From positions 1-27,192 of the forward strand of contig CAZOIA010000059.1 in the NCBI GenBank assembly GCA_964579675.1: a stretch of 27,192 nucleotides of DNA, written 5' to 3'. The translations under genes and the position numbers were made by a program. Under the pieces are notes generated by a model that saw only the letters and a program-made list of their open reading frames with translations, had not been told where the DNA came from and made no database searches. Of the stretch, positions 1 to 7,724 are shown piece by piece (positions within the stretch are counted from its first letter, which is position 1; each line of letters starts with the position of its first letter). The stretch comes from CAZOIA01 sp964579675 (GTDB lineage Bacteria; Planctomycetota; Phycisphaerae; UBA1845; PWPN01).

Positions 1-1
1 A

Positions 2-634
2 TTGCTTCAGGGGCTCGTTCGACCGGAGGCCGAGCGGGAGGCATACGTTTATCAGCAGGCCGATTTCCAACTCCTCTCCCAGTTGATCTACTTGGAAAGC
101 GACCTGACTCAGCCCGTTTTGCCACGCGTGTCAGCCCCAACCGTAACCTGGGAAACGTATACTCCCGGGAATCATGGGCGTTTCGCGAAAGTTATAGAGG
201 GTACTTACCAGGACAGCTTGGACTGCGGTTCTTTGAACGGCTTGCGCGACATCGAGGACATCATTGCAAGTCACCGGGCGACGGGCCGGTTTGACCCCCG
301 GTTCTGGCTCATCGGCTTGCTGGACAAGGACCCGGTTGGTACTATTTTGCTGTCCTTCGTATCTGAGCGGCCCTCGTACGAGGTGGTGTACATGGGCCTG
401 CTGTCTCAATGGCGGGGCCGGGGGTATGGAGCCGCCCTGCTTCGACGCGGGGTGGAGATGGCGCGCGATCGCGCGGTCATGGCGCTCACCCTCGCGGTTG
501 ATGCCCGAAACACCCCTGCCCAGAAGCTTTATCGCCGATTCGCTTTTCGCGAGGTTTCCCGGCGTGATGCGTGGATCAAGATCCTGTCGAGCCCTGATTC
601 GATCTCGCAGGTCTCGCCGATCGCTGGATCATGA
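2..634 (+). CDS. GNAT-family N-acetyltransferase, probably 5'-partial
   Basis: The product resembles a GCN5-related acetyltransferase, which moves an acetyl group from acetyl-CoA to an amine; the substrate cannot be told. Over about residues 128-150 there is a beta-strand followed by the acetyl-CoA pyrophosphate-binding signature (R138-G-R-G141-Y-G143) and an amphipathic helix. Further on, a strand with DARNTPAQKLYRRFAF matches the usual C-terminal end of the GNAT fold, where N, A, LY and GF-like positions are conserved. The frame is open from base 2, with a TTG there, so the true start may lie upstream of the window. The first 110 residues are poorly conserved and could belong to a second degenerate GNAT half, as in mycothiol-synthase-like proteins. 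It ends 288 bp before dnaA and is probably independent of it. Confidence 0.75.
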   Translation: MLQGLVRPEAEREAYVYQQADFQLLSQLIYLESDLTQPVLPRVSAPTVTWETYTPGNHGRFAKVIEGTYQDSLDCGSLNGLRDIEDIIASHRATGRFDPRFWLIGLLDKDPVGTILLSFVSERPSYEVVYMGLLSQWRGRGYGAALLRRGVEMARDRAVMALTLAVDARNTPAQKLYRRFAFREVSRRDAWIKILSSPDSISQVSPIAGS

Positions 635-921
635 TCCAAGGAAAGTTGCGCATCTACTCACGGACTATCCACAAAGTAGGCCCGCCTAAGGTGGATAAGT
701 TTTTTTTCGGCGCGCAAGTACCGGTAACACAGAAATCTCGACGCGTTGGCTTGGCAAACCGTGAGATTTTTGTGTTGATTTCATGAACGACACTTTGTAG
801 TTTACGCGGCGTTGGCTACCAACTCCACGGCGATCGGGAAGCACCACCGATCATCGTCGGTATTATCGACCGTTGCTCGTTTGACTCCGCTCTACTCGCC
901 AGGTGCGGGAAGGAGTTGCCC
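635..921 (+). promoter_or_regulatory. dnaA upstream region, candidate origin or dnaA autoregulatory region
   Basis: This gap has no convincing gene. CTATCCACA at 665-673 is one mismatch from the DnaA box TTATCCACA. GGTGGATAA at 690-698 is the same box on the other strand, also with one mismatch, so the two face each other. A run of eight T follows directly (700-707). An inverted repeat pairs 727-739 with 763-775, 13 positions with one G-T wobble, around a 23-base loop. The stretch from about 762 to 803 is clearly more AT-rich than its surroundings. This fits either an origin with an unwinding element or autoregulation of dnaA. Two boxes are few for a full oriC, so origin status is inference. 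Confidence 0.45.
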
Positions 922-2436
922 GTGTATCTCCCACGTGAAAACACCGTCGCGCTTCTCCAGTCGAGAATCGCTGAGAAGCTGGGTCCACAACGATATAAGG
1001 TATGGTTCAAGAATGCGACCCAGTTCACGGTGGCCGACCGCCAGGTGAAGGTGAGCACCCCAAACGCCTTCATCTGCAGTTGGATCGAGCGGCACTTCGC
1101 CGACAACATCGCCGAGGCCGCCCAGGAAGTCACGGGTATCGAACACCGGGTGTCCTTCGTGGTGGACCCCAAGCTGCTCCACGCCCTCAAGAAGCGCCAG
1201 CTCGATTCCCAGGCCGACTTCATCGCCAAGAACCCCGAGCGCGTGGCCCGGCTCTACCGCCGGCAGGGGCCGCCCCCACCCCGAAAACTGCGGGGACGAT
1301 TCCAGGACCTGGTCGTCGGGCCCGCGAACGAACTGGCAGTCTCGGTCGTTCGTCAGATCGCGGACCGCTGTCCGAACCCCTACAGCCCGGTTTTCGTGCA
1401 CGGTGGGTGCGGGCTCGGGAAGACCCATCTGTTGCACGCACTGGCGAACGAACTGGCGGACGAACACCCCGAGTGCCGGTGGGCCTACCTGACCGGCGAC
1501 GAGTTCACGAATGCGTTTGTTCTCGCCCTGAGATCGAACCAGATCGAGGCGTTTCGCCAACGATATCGCCGCCTCGACGTCCTGATCATCGACGACGTCC
1601 ATTTTCTTGCGAACAAGAAGGCCACCCAGGAGGAGTTCCTCCACACGTTCAACGCCATCGACGCGCAACGCAAACACATTGTCCTGGCGTCCGATTCCCA
1701 TCCGAAGTTGATCGGGCAGTTCAGCGAACAACTGATCAATCGCTTCGTGGCCGGCATGGTGGTTCGCATCGACGTCCCGCCCTTTGCCATGCGGTGCGAG
1801 ATCCTGCGCCGACGGGCCAAGATGGCAACCCAGCAGCCCGTTCCGGAGGAGGTAATCACCTACATCGCCGAGCATCTCCAGGCCAACGTGCGGGAGTTGG
1901 AAGGCGCTCTGCTGAAACTGGTGATGTTCAGCACCGTCGCCCATCAGCCCATGACGCTCTCGCTCGCTCGCCGTGCCCTGACCGACCACCTGGAACGAAC
2001 CCAACGGACCCTGGGACTGGACGAAATCGACCAGACCGTCGCCACGTACTTCGGTCTGACACCGGCCGATCTCCATACGTCGCGGAAGACACGGACGATA
2101 GCGCTGGCGCGCGGAATCGCGATGTATCTCGCCAGGAAGCATACGGAAATGAGCTTTCCGGAGATCGGCCGTTCTATGGGCAACAAAAACCATTCCACGG
2201 TCATTCTGGCGAACCGCAAGATCGAGAAGCTCCTGCAGGACGACGCGATGGTCTCCCGCCAGACTCCCGCCGGAGTGCAAGAGGAACGCCTCGGCGGCAT
2301 CATCGAGAAGATCGAGGAGCAACTGAGCAGCCGCCGAAGGCAGACTGGCAGCCACGGGCGAGTCCAAGCGAGCGCGACGCCGCGACCAGCACTCATACCG
2401 TCCGGTTTTCCCCCGCCACAGGTCGCCGTCCGTTGA
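922..2436 (+). CDS. dnaA: Chromosomal replication initiator protein DnaA
   Basis: DnaA is the AAA+ ATPase that binds DnaA boxes and melts the origin. Numbered from the GTG, residues 1-85 form domain I, and the linker (domain II) is short. The AAA+ domain has Walker A GGCGLGKT at about 161-168, Walker B LIIDDVHFL at about 221-229, the arginine-finger region INRFVAGMVV, and sensor 2 NVRELEGAL. Domain IV carries the box-binding helix-turn-helix ending in FPEIGRSMGNKNHSTVI. GTG at 922 is preferred because GGGAAGGAG ends at 915, six bases upstream; an in-frame TTG at 916 would abut that site. About 35 low-complexity residues follow the last predicted helix. The sensor-1 region reads ASDSHP where many family members have SDRPP. 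No dnaN follows; the next gene converges nine bases away. Confidence 0.97.
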   Translation: MYLPRENTVALLQSRIAEKLGPQRYKVWFKNATQFTVADRQVKVSTPNAFICSWIERHFADNIAEAAQEVTGIEHRVSFVVDPKLLHALKKRQLDSQADFIAKNPERVARLYRRQGPPPPRKLRGRFQDLVVGPANELAVSVVRQIADRCPNPYSPVFVHGGCGLGKTHLLHALANELADEHPECRWAYLTGDEFTNAFVLALRSNQIEAFRQRYRRLDVLIIDDVHFLANKKATQEEFLHTFNAIDAQRKHIVLASDSHPKLIGQFSEQLINRFVAGMVVRIDVPPFAMRCEILRRRAKMATQQPVPEEVITYIAEHLQANVRELEGALLKLVMFSTVAHQPMTLSLARRALTDHLERTQRTLGLDEIDQTVATYFGLTPADLHTSRKTRTIALARGIAMYLARKHTEMSFPEIGRSMGNKNHSTVILANRKIEKLLQDDAMVSRQTPAGVQEERLGGIIEKIEEQLSSRRRQTGSHGRVQASATPRPALIPSGFPPPQVAVR

Positions 2437-2445
2437 CGGAAGGAG

Positions 2446-3198
2446 CTATTCGCCTGGTACGGGGACGGGGCTGAGTTCAAGCCCGGGCCGGCAGCGGGCG
2501 CAGTTGCGGCCATAACCCCCGGGCACACGCCATCGCAGTTTCTGCCGCAAGACGAGTTGCGCGGTCCGCGGGAAGTAGCCGAGCGGATGCCGGCCCTCGA
2601 CGAACGTGGCGTTCGCCAGGGACGTCAGGAAGGTCTCAGGGCCGTCAAACGGCTCCATCCATTGGCAGCAACTGTCGAGGTAGCCACGGTGGTGTGCGTC
2701 CGTGCCGACGATGGTCAGGAAACCGTGACGCTGGACAAAGGCCCGGGCAAGCCGGTGAGGCACCGGTGAGAGGTTCTGAGCGTTGAACGTCTCCACCACG
2801 TCAATGAGATCGAGGATCTCGTTTACCTTGTCGCGCAGGCTGCACCCGAAAGCCCGGTTAAACGGGTGGGGCACGACGACCAGTCCGCCCTGACTCCGAA
2901 TCGCCCGGGCGGTTCGCCGGACGGACATGCCGGGCTCCACGGGCTTCTGGAGAAACAGCCCAATCAGGTGCCCGTCGGCGGTGGATATCTCTTCGCCCAC
3001 GATCACCTCGATATCGGACCCTGCGGCCGCGGCAAGCTCTCGCGCTCCGTCAATGCAGTCGTGATCGGTGACCGCGACGCATTGCACGCCACCGAGACGG
3101 GCACTCTGGATCACGTCCCGAATCGAGGCGTTGCTGTCATCCGAGTAGTCCGTATGGACGTGGAAGACTGTTTTGATGCGAGGCAGCATCTTTCCCAT
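2446..3198 (-). CDS. PHP-domain metal-dependent phosphoesterase
   Basis: This is a polymerase-and-histidinol-phosphatase (PHP) fold hydrolase that uses a metal cluster to cleave phosphoesters; relatives include nucleoside 3',5'-bisphosphate phosphatases. The metal ligands are present in order: H13-V-H15-T-D17 (HxHxD), D45-H46-D47, E69-E70, H111 in VPHPFNR, and D167-A-H169 near the C-terminal part. At 250 residues it is the normal length for a free-standing PHP protein and has no polymerase domain. No signal peptide is seen, so it is probably cytoplasmic. ATG at 3198 is used here; a second in-frame ATG at 3189 is possible and neither has a strong ribosome binding site. The substrate is unknown. 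It converges on dnaA and diverges from the sugar-nucleotide decarboxylase. Confidence 0.88.
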   Translation of the reverse strand: MGKMLPRIKTVFHVHTDYSDDSNASIRDVIQSARLGGVQCVAVTDHDCIDGARELAAAAGSDIEVIVGEEISTADGHLIGLFLQKPVEPGMSVRRTARAIRSQGGLVVVPHPFNRAFGCSLRDKVNEILDLIDVVETFNAQNLSPVPHRLARAFVQRHGFLTIVGTDAHHRGYLDSCCQWMEPFDGPETFLTSLANATFVEGRHPLGYFPRTAQLVLRQKLRWRVPGGYGRNCARCRPGLELSPVPVPGE

Positions 3199-3250
3199 CC
3201 TGCTAGTTTACGATAAGTCGGTTCGCCCGACAAGCGTGTTCCACAAACGC

Positions 3251-3279
3251 TCGACGGTTATGGACATGGCAGGTATGAT
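3251..3279 (+). promoter_or_regulatory. Candidate sigma70-type promoter for the UDP-glucuronate decarboxylase gene
   Basis: TCGACG at 3251-3256 (four of six to TTGACA) and TATGAT at 3274-3279 (five of six to TATAAT) are separated by exactly 17 bases. They lie in the divergent gap between the PHP gene and the epimerase-family gene. Transcription would start near 3286, giving a leader of about 70 bases. The match is moderate and the site is read by eye. Confidence 0.35.
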
Positions 3280-3354
3280 GGCCTGGCGAGGTGATGGGGC
3301 AGGGCCAAGCACTGATGTGTTGCCGGCAGGCATGACCGAGCAGGGAGATAACCC

Positions 3355-4344
3355 ATGGCCAGGGAAGTCGTCCTAGTGACAGGCGGTGCGGGATTTATCG
3401 GGTCTCACTTGTGTCTGCACCTCTTCGACGAAGGGGCCCACGTCATTTGTCTGGACAACTACTTTACAGGGCGGCGCGAGAATTTTGGCGATCGCTATCG
3501 GGAGCTCGTGCTCAGCGGCCGGTTCGAGTTCATTCGCCACGATGTGATCGAGCCGATCCTTCTCGAGGTGGACCAGATCTACCACCTGGCCTGTCCCGCC
3601 AGTCCCGTGCATTATCAGTACAACCCGGTCAAAACGATCAAGACGAACGTCATCGGCACCTATCACATGCTGGGCCTGGCCAAACGGGTGAAAGCCCGGA
3701 TCCTGCTGGCCAGCACCTCGGAGGTGTACGGGGACCCGCAGGTGCACCCCCAGCCGGAGACCTACTGGGGTCACGTCAACCCGATTGGTGTGCGAAGCTG
3801 CTACGATGAGGGGAAACGGGTGGCGGAGACGCTGGCCAGCGACTACCACCGGCAGCACGGGATCGCGATCCGTATCGCCCGGATATTCAACACCTACGGG
3901 CCGAACATGTCGATGGACGACGGCCGGGTGATGACCAACTTCATCTGCCAGGCGCTCCGCAAGGAGCCGATCACGGTGTACGGCGACGGGCGACAGACCC
4001 GCAGCTTCTGTTACGTCTCCGACCTGATCGAAGGCTTGTGCCGGTTGATGGCCAGCGATTACGCCGCTCCGGTCAATCTGGGCAACGACCAGGAGGTCTC
4101 GATGCTGGAGTTGGTGCAGATGATCGAGAAGATCATCGACCGGCCTCTGGAAGCGGTACGGCAGCCGCTGCCTCAGGACGATCCCGTCCGCCGCCGACCG
4201 GATCTGACTCTGGCCCGGGAGCGCCTCGGCTACGAACCGCGGGTCGCGCTGGAAGAGGGCCTGCGTGAGACAATCACGTACTTTGAAAACATCCTGGGCA
4301 TCGGGCATACCATGCCGGCCGCCTTGCCGCCGGGGACATGTTAG
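3355..4344 (+). CDS. UDP-glucuronate decarboxylase (UDP-xylose synthase), extended SDR family
   Basis: The protein should convert UDP-glucuronate to UDP-xylose using tightly bound NAD, supplying pentose for surface polysaccharide. It is a 329-residue extended short-chain dehydrogenase. The Rossmann nucleotide-binding motif is TGGAGFIGSH (G10, G13, G16), with the acidic D in CLDNYFTG. The catalytic set is S/T in LASTSEVYGDP and Y150-D-E-G-K154 in RSCYDEGKR, a signature typical of the decarboxylase subgroup. RIFNTYGPNM and VYGDGRQTRSFCYVSDLI are characteristic substrate-side segments. The ATG at 3355 has GGGAG nearby upstream. It stands alone on this strand, convergent with the transporter gene 146 bases downstream. 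A dTDP-glucose 4,6-dehydratase is the alternative, but the SCYDEGKR motif argues for decarboxylase. Confidence 0.9.
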   Translation: MAREVVLVTGGAGFIGSHLCLHLFDEGAHVICLDNYFTGRRENFGDRYRELVLSGRFEFIRHDVIEPILLEVDQIYHLACPASPVHYQYNPVKTIKTNVIGTYHMLGLAKRVKARILLASTSEVYGDPQVHPQPETYWGHVNPIGVRSCYDEGKRVAETLASDYHRQHGIAIRIARIFNTYGPNMSMDDGRVMTNFICQALRKEPITVYGDGRQTRSFCYVSDLIEGLCRLMASDYAAPVNLGNDQEVSMLELVQMIEKIIDRPLEAVRQPLPQDDPVRRRPDLTLARERLGYEPRVALEEGLRETITYFENILGIGHTMPAALPPGTC

Positions 4345-4489
4345 ATCTTCGGAACATCCCGAATTCTGTTGAAAAGCACTACCGGCGTCCCTGCGGGATC
4401 CTCGTTTCCTTTCAAGCCTCCCGCTCGGGCGATGAGGGTGTGATTGGCGTCCGGATAGCGCACACCATCAGGGGACGCGGGCGGCACGA

Positions 4490-6493
4490 TCACGCCGTCG
4501 ACCTGGCCTTCTCGCGATAACTGAACCACACGGTGGCGGCGATGAAGTAAATGATCGTGGCGATGAGAAGCTGCCCCTTGTAGTTGGCCAGGTTCGTTTC
4601 GTAGGTCTCCGGCACCGCGCCTCCGATGAAAACCCGCAAGGGGAGGATGACGCACATGATCAGGGCCAGCAGGGCAACTGCCCCGGCGATCCAGGCGGCG
4701 GGGCTGAGCGGCCTGGCCCTCCCGGTGGGCGAGGCTGACCCGGCGGGACGCACCGGCGCCGCCGGGGCGCGGGCAGCTTCTTCGTCCGGGCCTCGGGTGC
4801 CTAGCGAACCCGCCCCCGCGTAACAGATGACCGCGTACAGGCCTGCCGCGATAAACCAGCCGGGCAACCAGCGGAAGAACAGGTGAACACCGAGCAACTC
4901 CATCGGCGATCGCAGATTCGTAAACTTCTCGATCGGGAAGCAGATCACCAGCACCGTGAGCCAACTCACCAGGGCTGGGACATTGAGCGTCAGGCCTCTC
5001 TTCTCGGTCCAGTACCGCCGCAGGCCGATCCTGGGAAACAGCCAGTGCTCGACGACGATGACGGCACCGATCGGCATCAGCATGAGGCCATAGATCGCCA
5101 CGAAGTTGAGCAGTTGCATGAAGATCGCCGGGAAGCATCCGACGATCGCGGTGACGCCGCCGGCGGCGAGCGTGATTTTCCAGCGGGGCCAGTTGGGTGT
5201 GACGATTTGCAGGGCCAGCCCGGCGCGGTAGATGGTGGGGTTGGCGGTTGTCCACCCGGCAATGAGCACGGCAATCATGCCGGCCATCCCGGCCGAGGTA
5301 TCGGCCATCTGGCCCGGGTTCAGGCCCCCGCCAACCACCGCCCCCATGACGCCGGCACAGATCCAGGCGACGAAGTGGCCGAGGTACATCCCGAATGCCG
5401 AGTAGAACCCGTACGTCCAGTGCCGGGCGTAACGGAAGATGGCCATGTCGCTCAGCCCCACGTGCATGGCCAGGTTGCAGAACCAGGCGAAGAACGCGAT
5501 GTGCCAGAAGCCGAGCTTCTCAAGGACCTGGCAGATGGTGAGTTCCGCCTTCTCCTCGCCCCCTTGCTCAGTGACAACACGCTTTATGACGTACTCGGTT
5601 CCCTGGTCGGTGATTCGCCACCTGGACCCGGGGGTCTCCACGGAGAACACCGCGCTGTCAGAGAGCGATATACTCTTCTCATCCTTCCCGGCCCCCTCCT
5701 TCTCGAGTTCCGCCCGCAGTGCTGGTGGCACCTGGGCATTCCGGGCCTGGTCCGGGAGCGCCGATGCAATTGCCCGCAAGGGGTTTTCGTAGGGCACCCC
5801 CGTCCAGACTTTCGTCCTGGCAAGGTCCTGCAGGTCGGCGAGGTTGCGGATGTCGCCCAGTGCGGGCAGCGACGCCAGCGCACCGGCTACGAAGATCGAG
5901 AACATCCACGGGCTGCAGACCGAGGCAAACTGGCTGAGCTTCTTGAACCCGAGGATGGCCAGCGCGATCACGACCACGCCGACGAGCAGAACGGTCACCA
6001 CCCAGCCGAAGCTGTTGGGATAAACGTCCTCGAAGCTGGGATGTGTGATGTCAATCCCGATCTTGGGGATCTTCGACAGGGCGAGGATGACCGCCGACGC
6101 GGACACGCCGATCATTGCCGCGGCCAGGCAGCAGTAAAGCAGGGCGTTGACGAAGTTGTAGACCACGGTCAGGCCGGGCCCGATGATCCGGCGGACGTAC
6201 CAGTAGAGCGTGAGCCGGGTCTGAACCGCGATCGGCGAGCAGATGAACGCCCACGAAAGCACCGCCAGGAGGTTGCCCAGGACCAGGCCCCAGATCAGGT
6301 CCCGGGCGCCGGCACCCCACTGCACGAACAATGCCCCGATGACGAACTCGGTGGCGGCCACATGCTCGCCGGCGAACATACCGGCGAAGTAGCGCCCGCT
6401 GTGCAGCTTGTCGGCACTGATCGGCTCGCGCTCGAACTCGTAAAGCTTGTCCAGCCGGCGGGACAGTGTCGAAGATTCCTGCTCTGAGGGCAC
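4490..6493 (-). CDS. NCS1-family (purine/cytosine/allantoin permease-like) membrane transporter
   Basis: This is a multi-spanning inner-membrane protein resembling nucleobase:cation symporters of the NCS1 group. The N-terminal part (SADKLHSGRYFAGMFAGEH, then FVIGALF and a long glycine-rich helix) matches TM1 of the family, and about a dozen hydrophobic segments follow. Between roughly residues 230 and 345 (from the GTG) lies a hydrophilic, charged stretch with no membrane segment, longer than the usual loop. A low-complexity Ala/Pro/Arg stretch precedes the final two hydrophobic segments. GTG at 6493 is preferred over ATG at 6586 because AAGGGAG sits six bases upstream and the family-like sequence begins just after; the longer reading adds 31 unlikely residues. 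The substrate is not assignable. No partner gene is adjacent. Confidence 0.78.
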   Translation of the reverse strand: MPSEQESSTLSRRLDKLYEFEREPISADKLHSGRYFAGMFAGEHVAATEFVIGALFVQWGAGARDLIWGLVLGNLLAVLSWAFICSPIAVQTRLTLYWYVRRIIGPGLTVVYNFVNALLYCCLAAAMIGVSASAVILALSKIPKIGIDITHPSFEDVYPNSFGWVVTVLLVGVVVIALAILGFKKLSQFASVCSPWMFSIFVAGALASLPALGDIRNLADLQDLARTKVWTGVPYENPLRAIASALPDQARNAQVPPALRAELEKEGAGKDEKSISLSDSAVFSVETPGSRWRITDQGTEYVIKRVVTEQGGEEKAELTICQVLEKLGFWHIAFFAWFCNLAMHVGLSDMAIFRYARHWTYGFYSAFGMYLGHFVAWICAGVMGAVVGGGLNPGQMADTSAGMAGMIAVLIAGWTTANPTIYRAGLALQIVTPNWPRWKITLAAGGVTAIVGCFPAIFMQLLNFVAIYGLMLMPIGAVIVVEHWLFPRIGLRRYWTEKRGLTLNVPALVSWLTVLVICFPIEKFTNLRSPMELLGVHLFFRWLPGWFIAAGLYAVICYAGAGSLGTRGPDEEAARAPAAPVRPAGSASPTGRARPLSPAAWIAGAVALLALIMCVILPLRVFIGGAVPETYETNLANYKGQLLIATIIYFIAATVWFSYREKARSTA

Positions 6494-7083
6494 ACCGGTC
6501 TCCCTTCTGGTTACGAATTGGTGAAGATGTCGCGCGCGGAAAGGATATGACCCTGGCAAATAGTCGTCAACCGCGGCGGCGATCAATTGGAGATGTGGGC
6601 GGCCCTTCGGCCTGGTTGCCCGATGTGGTGAGGGCGACGCTTCCCTGGCCGGCGTCCCCGGCTCCGTGGTCGCGTCGGGCCAGCCCTACTGTGAGCACGA
6701 CCTGGCTATCAGCTTCTGCGAGAACCGCCCGCCTCCGCCGCGCTAAGCCGTGCTCCGCATCGCGATGAAGGACATCCTCGGGCAGGTTGGACCCCACGCG
6801 GAGGCCCCATCCAGCCACGTCAGCGGCAGCTTGCCCGGCAAATCCAGGCCGATTTGACCGCCCCAGGCTTTTCTGTCATACTGACGTCCGCGCGTGACGC
6901 GATGTCACTGCGTTAGGCATGCGGATTGCCTGGCCCCGAGGGCCCAGCGCAGGAGCACTGGCCGATCCTCCACCAACAGGACCGTGCCTCTTCTCGTCTC
7001 CCCTTTGATCGGGCAATTCGCGCACGGTCCCTGGTAAATGGCCATCGGGTTATGGCCTGTCCCTCAATCGGAGGAACCCACCC
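6494..7083. other. Gene-poor intergenic stretch of about 590 bases
   Basis: Open frames here are short, overlap each other on both strands, and have neither a recognisable domain nor a convincing ribosome binding site. The one signal noticed is the promoter-like pair at 6854-6882. No transfer RNA, insertion sequence or strong terminator was seen. It lies between the divergent transporter and zinc-ribbon genes, so it presumably holds both promoters. Confidence 0.5.
6854..6882 (+). promoter_or_regulatory. Candidate sigma70-type promoter upstream of the zinc-ribbon gene
   Basis: TTGACC at 6854-6859 matches TTGACA in five positions. CATACT at 6877-6882 matches TATAAT in four. The spacer is 17 bases. 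If used, the leader to the ATG at 7084 would be about 195 bases, long for a 102-codon gene. Confidence 0.3.
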
Positions 7084-7392
7084 ATGTCGTTCGAGGACAA
7101 AACGCTCGTTTGCGTCGACTGCGGCCAGGAATTCATCCATTCGGCCGACGACCAAGCCCGTTACGCTGAGCGTGGCTTCACCAATGAACCGAAACGTTGT
7201 CGGGAGTGTCGCCAGAAACGCAAGGCGCAAGGGGGCGAGCGCAGTTCGGGCCGTTCCAGCGGTGATCGCCCGCAGCGTGAATCCTACGAAGTCACCTGTG
7301 CGGGATGCGGCATCCGCACAACGGTCCCGTTCAAACCGACAAAAGACCGCCCGGTGTATTGCCGCGACTGCTTCCGGTCCAGGCGGCCGTAA
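7084..7392 (+). CDS. Small double zinc-ribbon protein (CxxC motif protein)
   Basis: The 102-residue product carries two pairs of CxxC knuckles: C10-x2-C13 with C39-x2-C42, then C72-x2-C75 with C93-x2-C96. Each set of four cysteines would hold one zinc. The two ribbons are joined by a Ser/Gly/Arg-rich linker (about residues 47-66). The second half, ending in PVYCRDCF, matches the CxxC...KxCxxC type of small zinc-binding proteins common in environmental bacteria. The protein is strongly basic and may bind nucleic acid or a protein partner, but no function is established. The ATG at 7084 is preceded by GGAGG ten bases away. It sits alone, 332 bases before the glycosidase gene. Confidence 0.85.
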   Translation: MSFEDKTLVCVDCGQEFIHSADDQARYAERGFTNEPKRCRECRQKRKAQGGERSSGRSSGDRPQRESYEVTCAGCGIRTTVPFKPTKDRPVYCRDCFRSRRP

Positions 7393-7724
7393 GAAAACAC
7401 TCGCAGCCCGAAAGGGTTGCGTCCGGGCGTCGTCGTGACTCATCGCCCGTACCGGGTCGGACGAGCGCAGGAGTGACCGTCCGTGTTTCCGCAAAGCACG
7501 GTATGGGGAGCCTGCGTCGATATCTACGATCCGCAGAAAGACGAGTGGGGCCCAGCGGCCTGTGTCGGTCGGACCCTGCCCGGCGGTGGTGGCTGTTGCG
7601 CAGTCCGACGCCGATACCACGGCCCGAGCAACGTGCACGGGGGTTTCACTCCGGGTAAGATGACGGCCCGGTACGCGAACCGCAAACGCGGGAAGAATCC
7701 ACACAGAGCAATAAGGAGATCACC
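7393..7724. other. Intergenic stretch of 332 bases without a convincing gene
   Basis: Overlapping short frames run through this region on both strands, none with a domain or good start. No strong hairpin with a T-tract was found after the zinc-ribbon gene. AAGGAG at the right-hand end belongs to the next gene. Confidence 0.4.

Noticed and set aside
892..2367. A 491-codon minus-strand frame opposite dnaA
   Set aside because: It is a GC-rich shadow of dnaA with no domain or convincing start.
4341..5255. A minus-strand frame whose end extends past the transporter stop, considered as a frameshifted C-terminus
   Set aside because: The transporter frame ends normally after a final membrane helix and basic tail, so no frameshift is needed.
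4883..6487. A 534-codon plus-strand frame opposite the transporter
   Set aside because: Its sequence is rich in His, Asp, Glu and Gly in the manner of an antisense shadow of membrane segments, and no domain is seen.
6913..7704. A 263-codon minus-strand frame over the zinc-ribbon gene
   Set aside because: The plus strand has paired CxxC motifs and a ribosome binding site; the opposite frame has neither.
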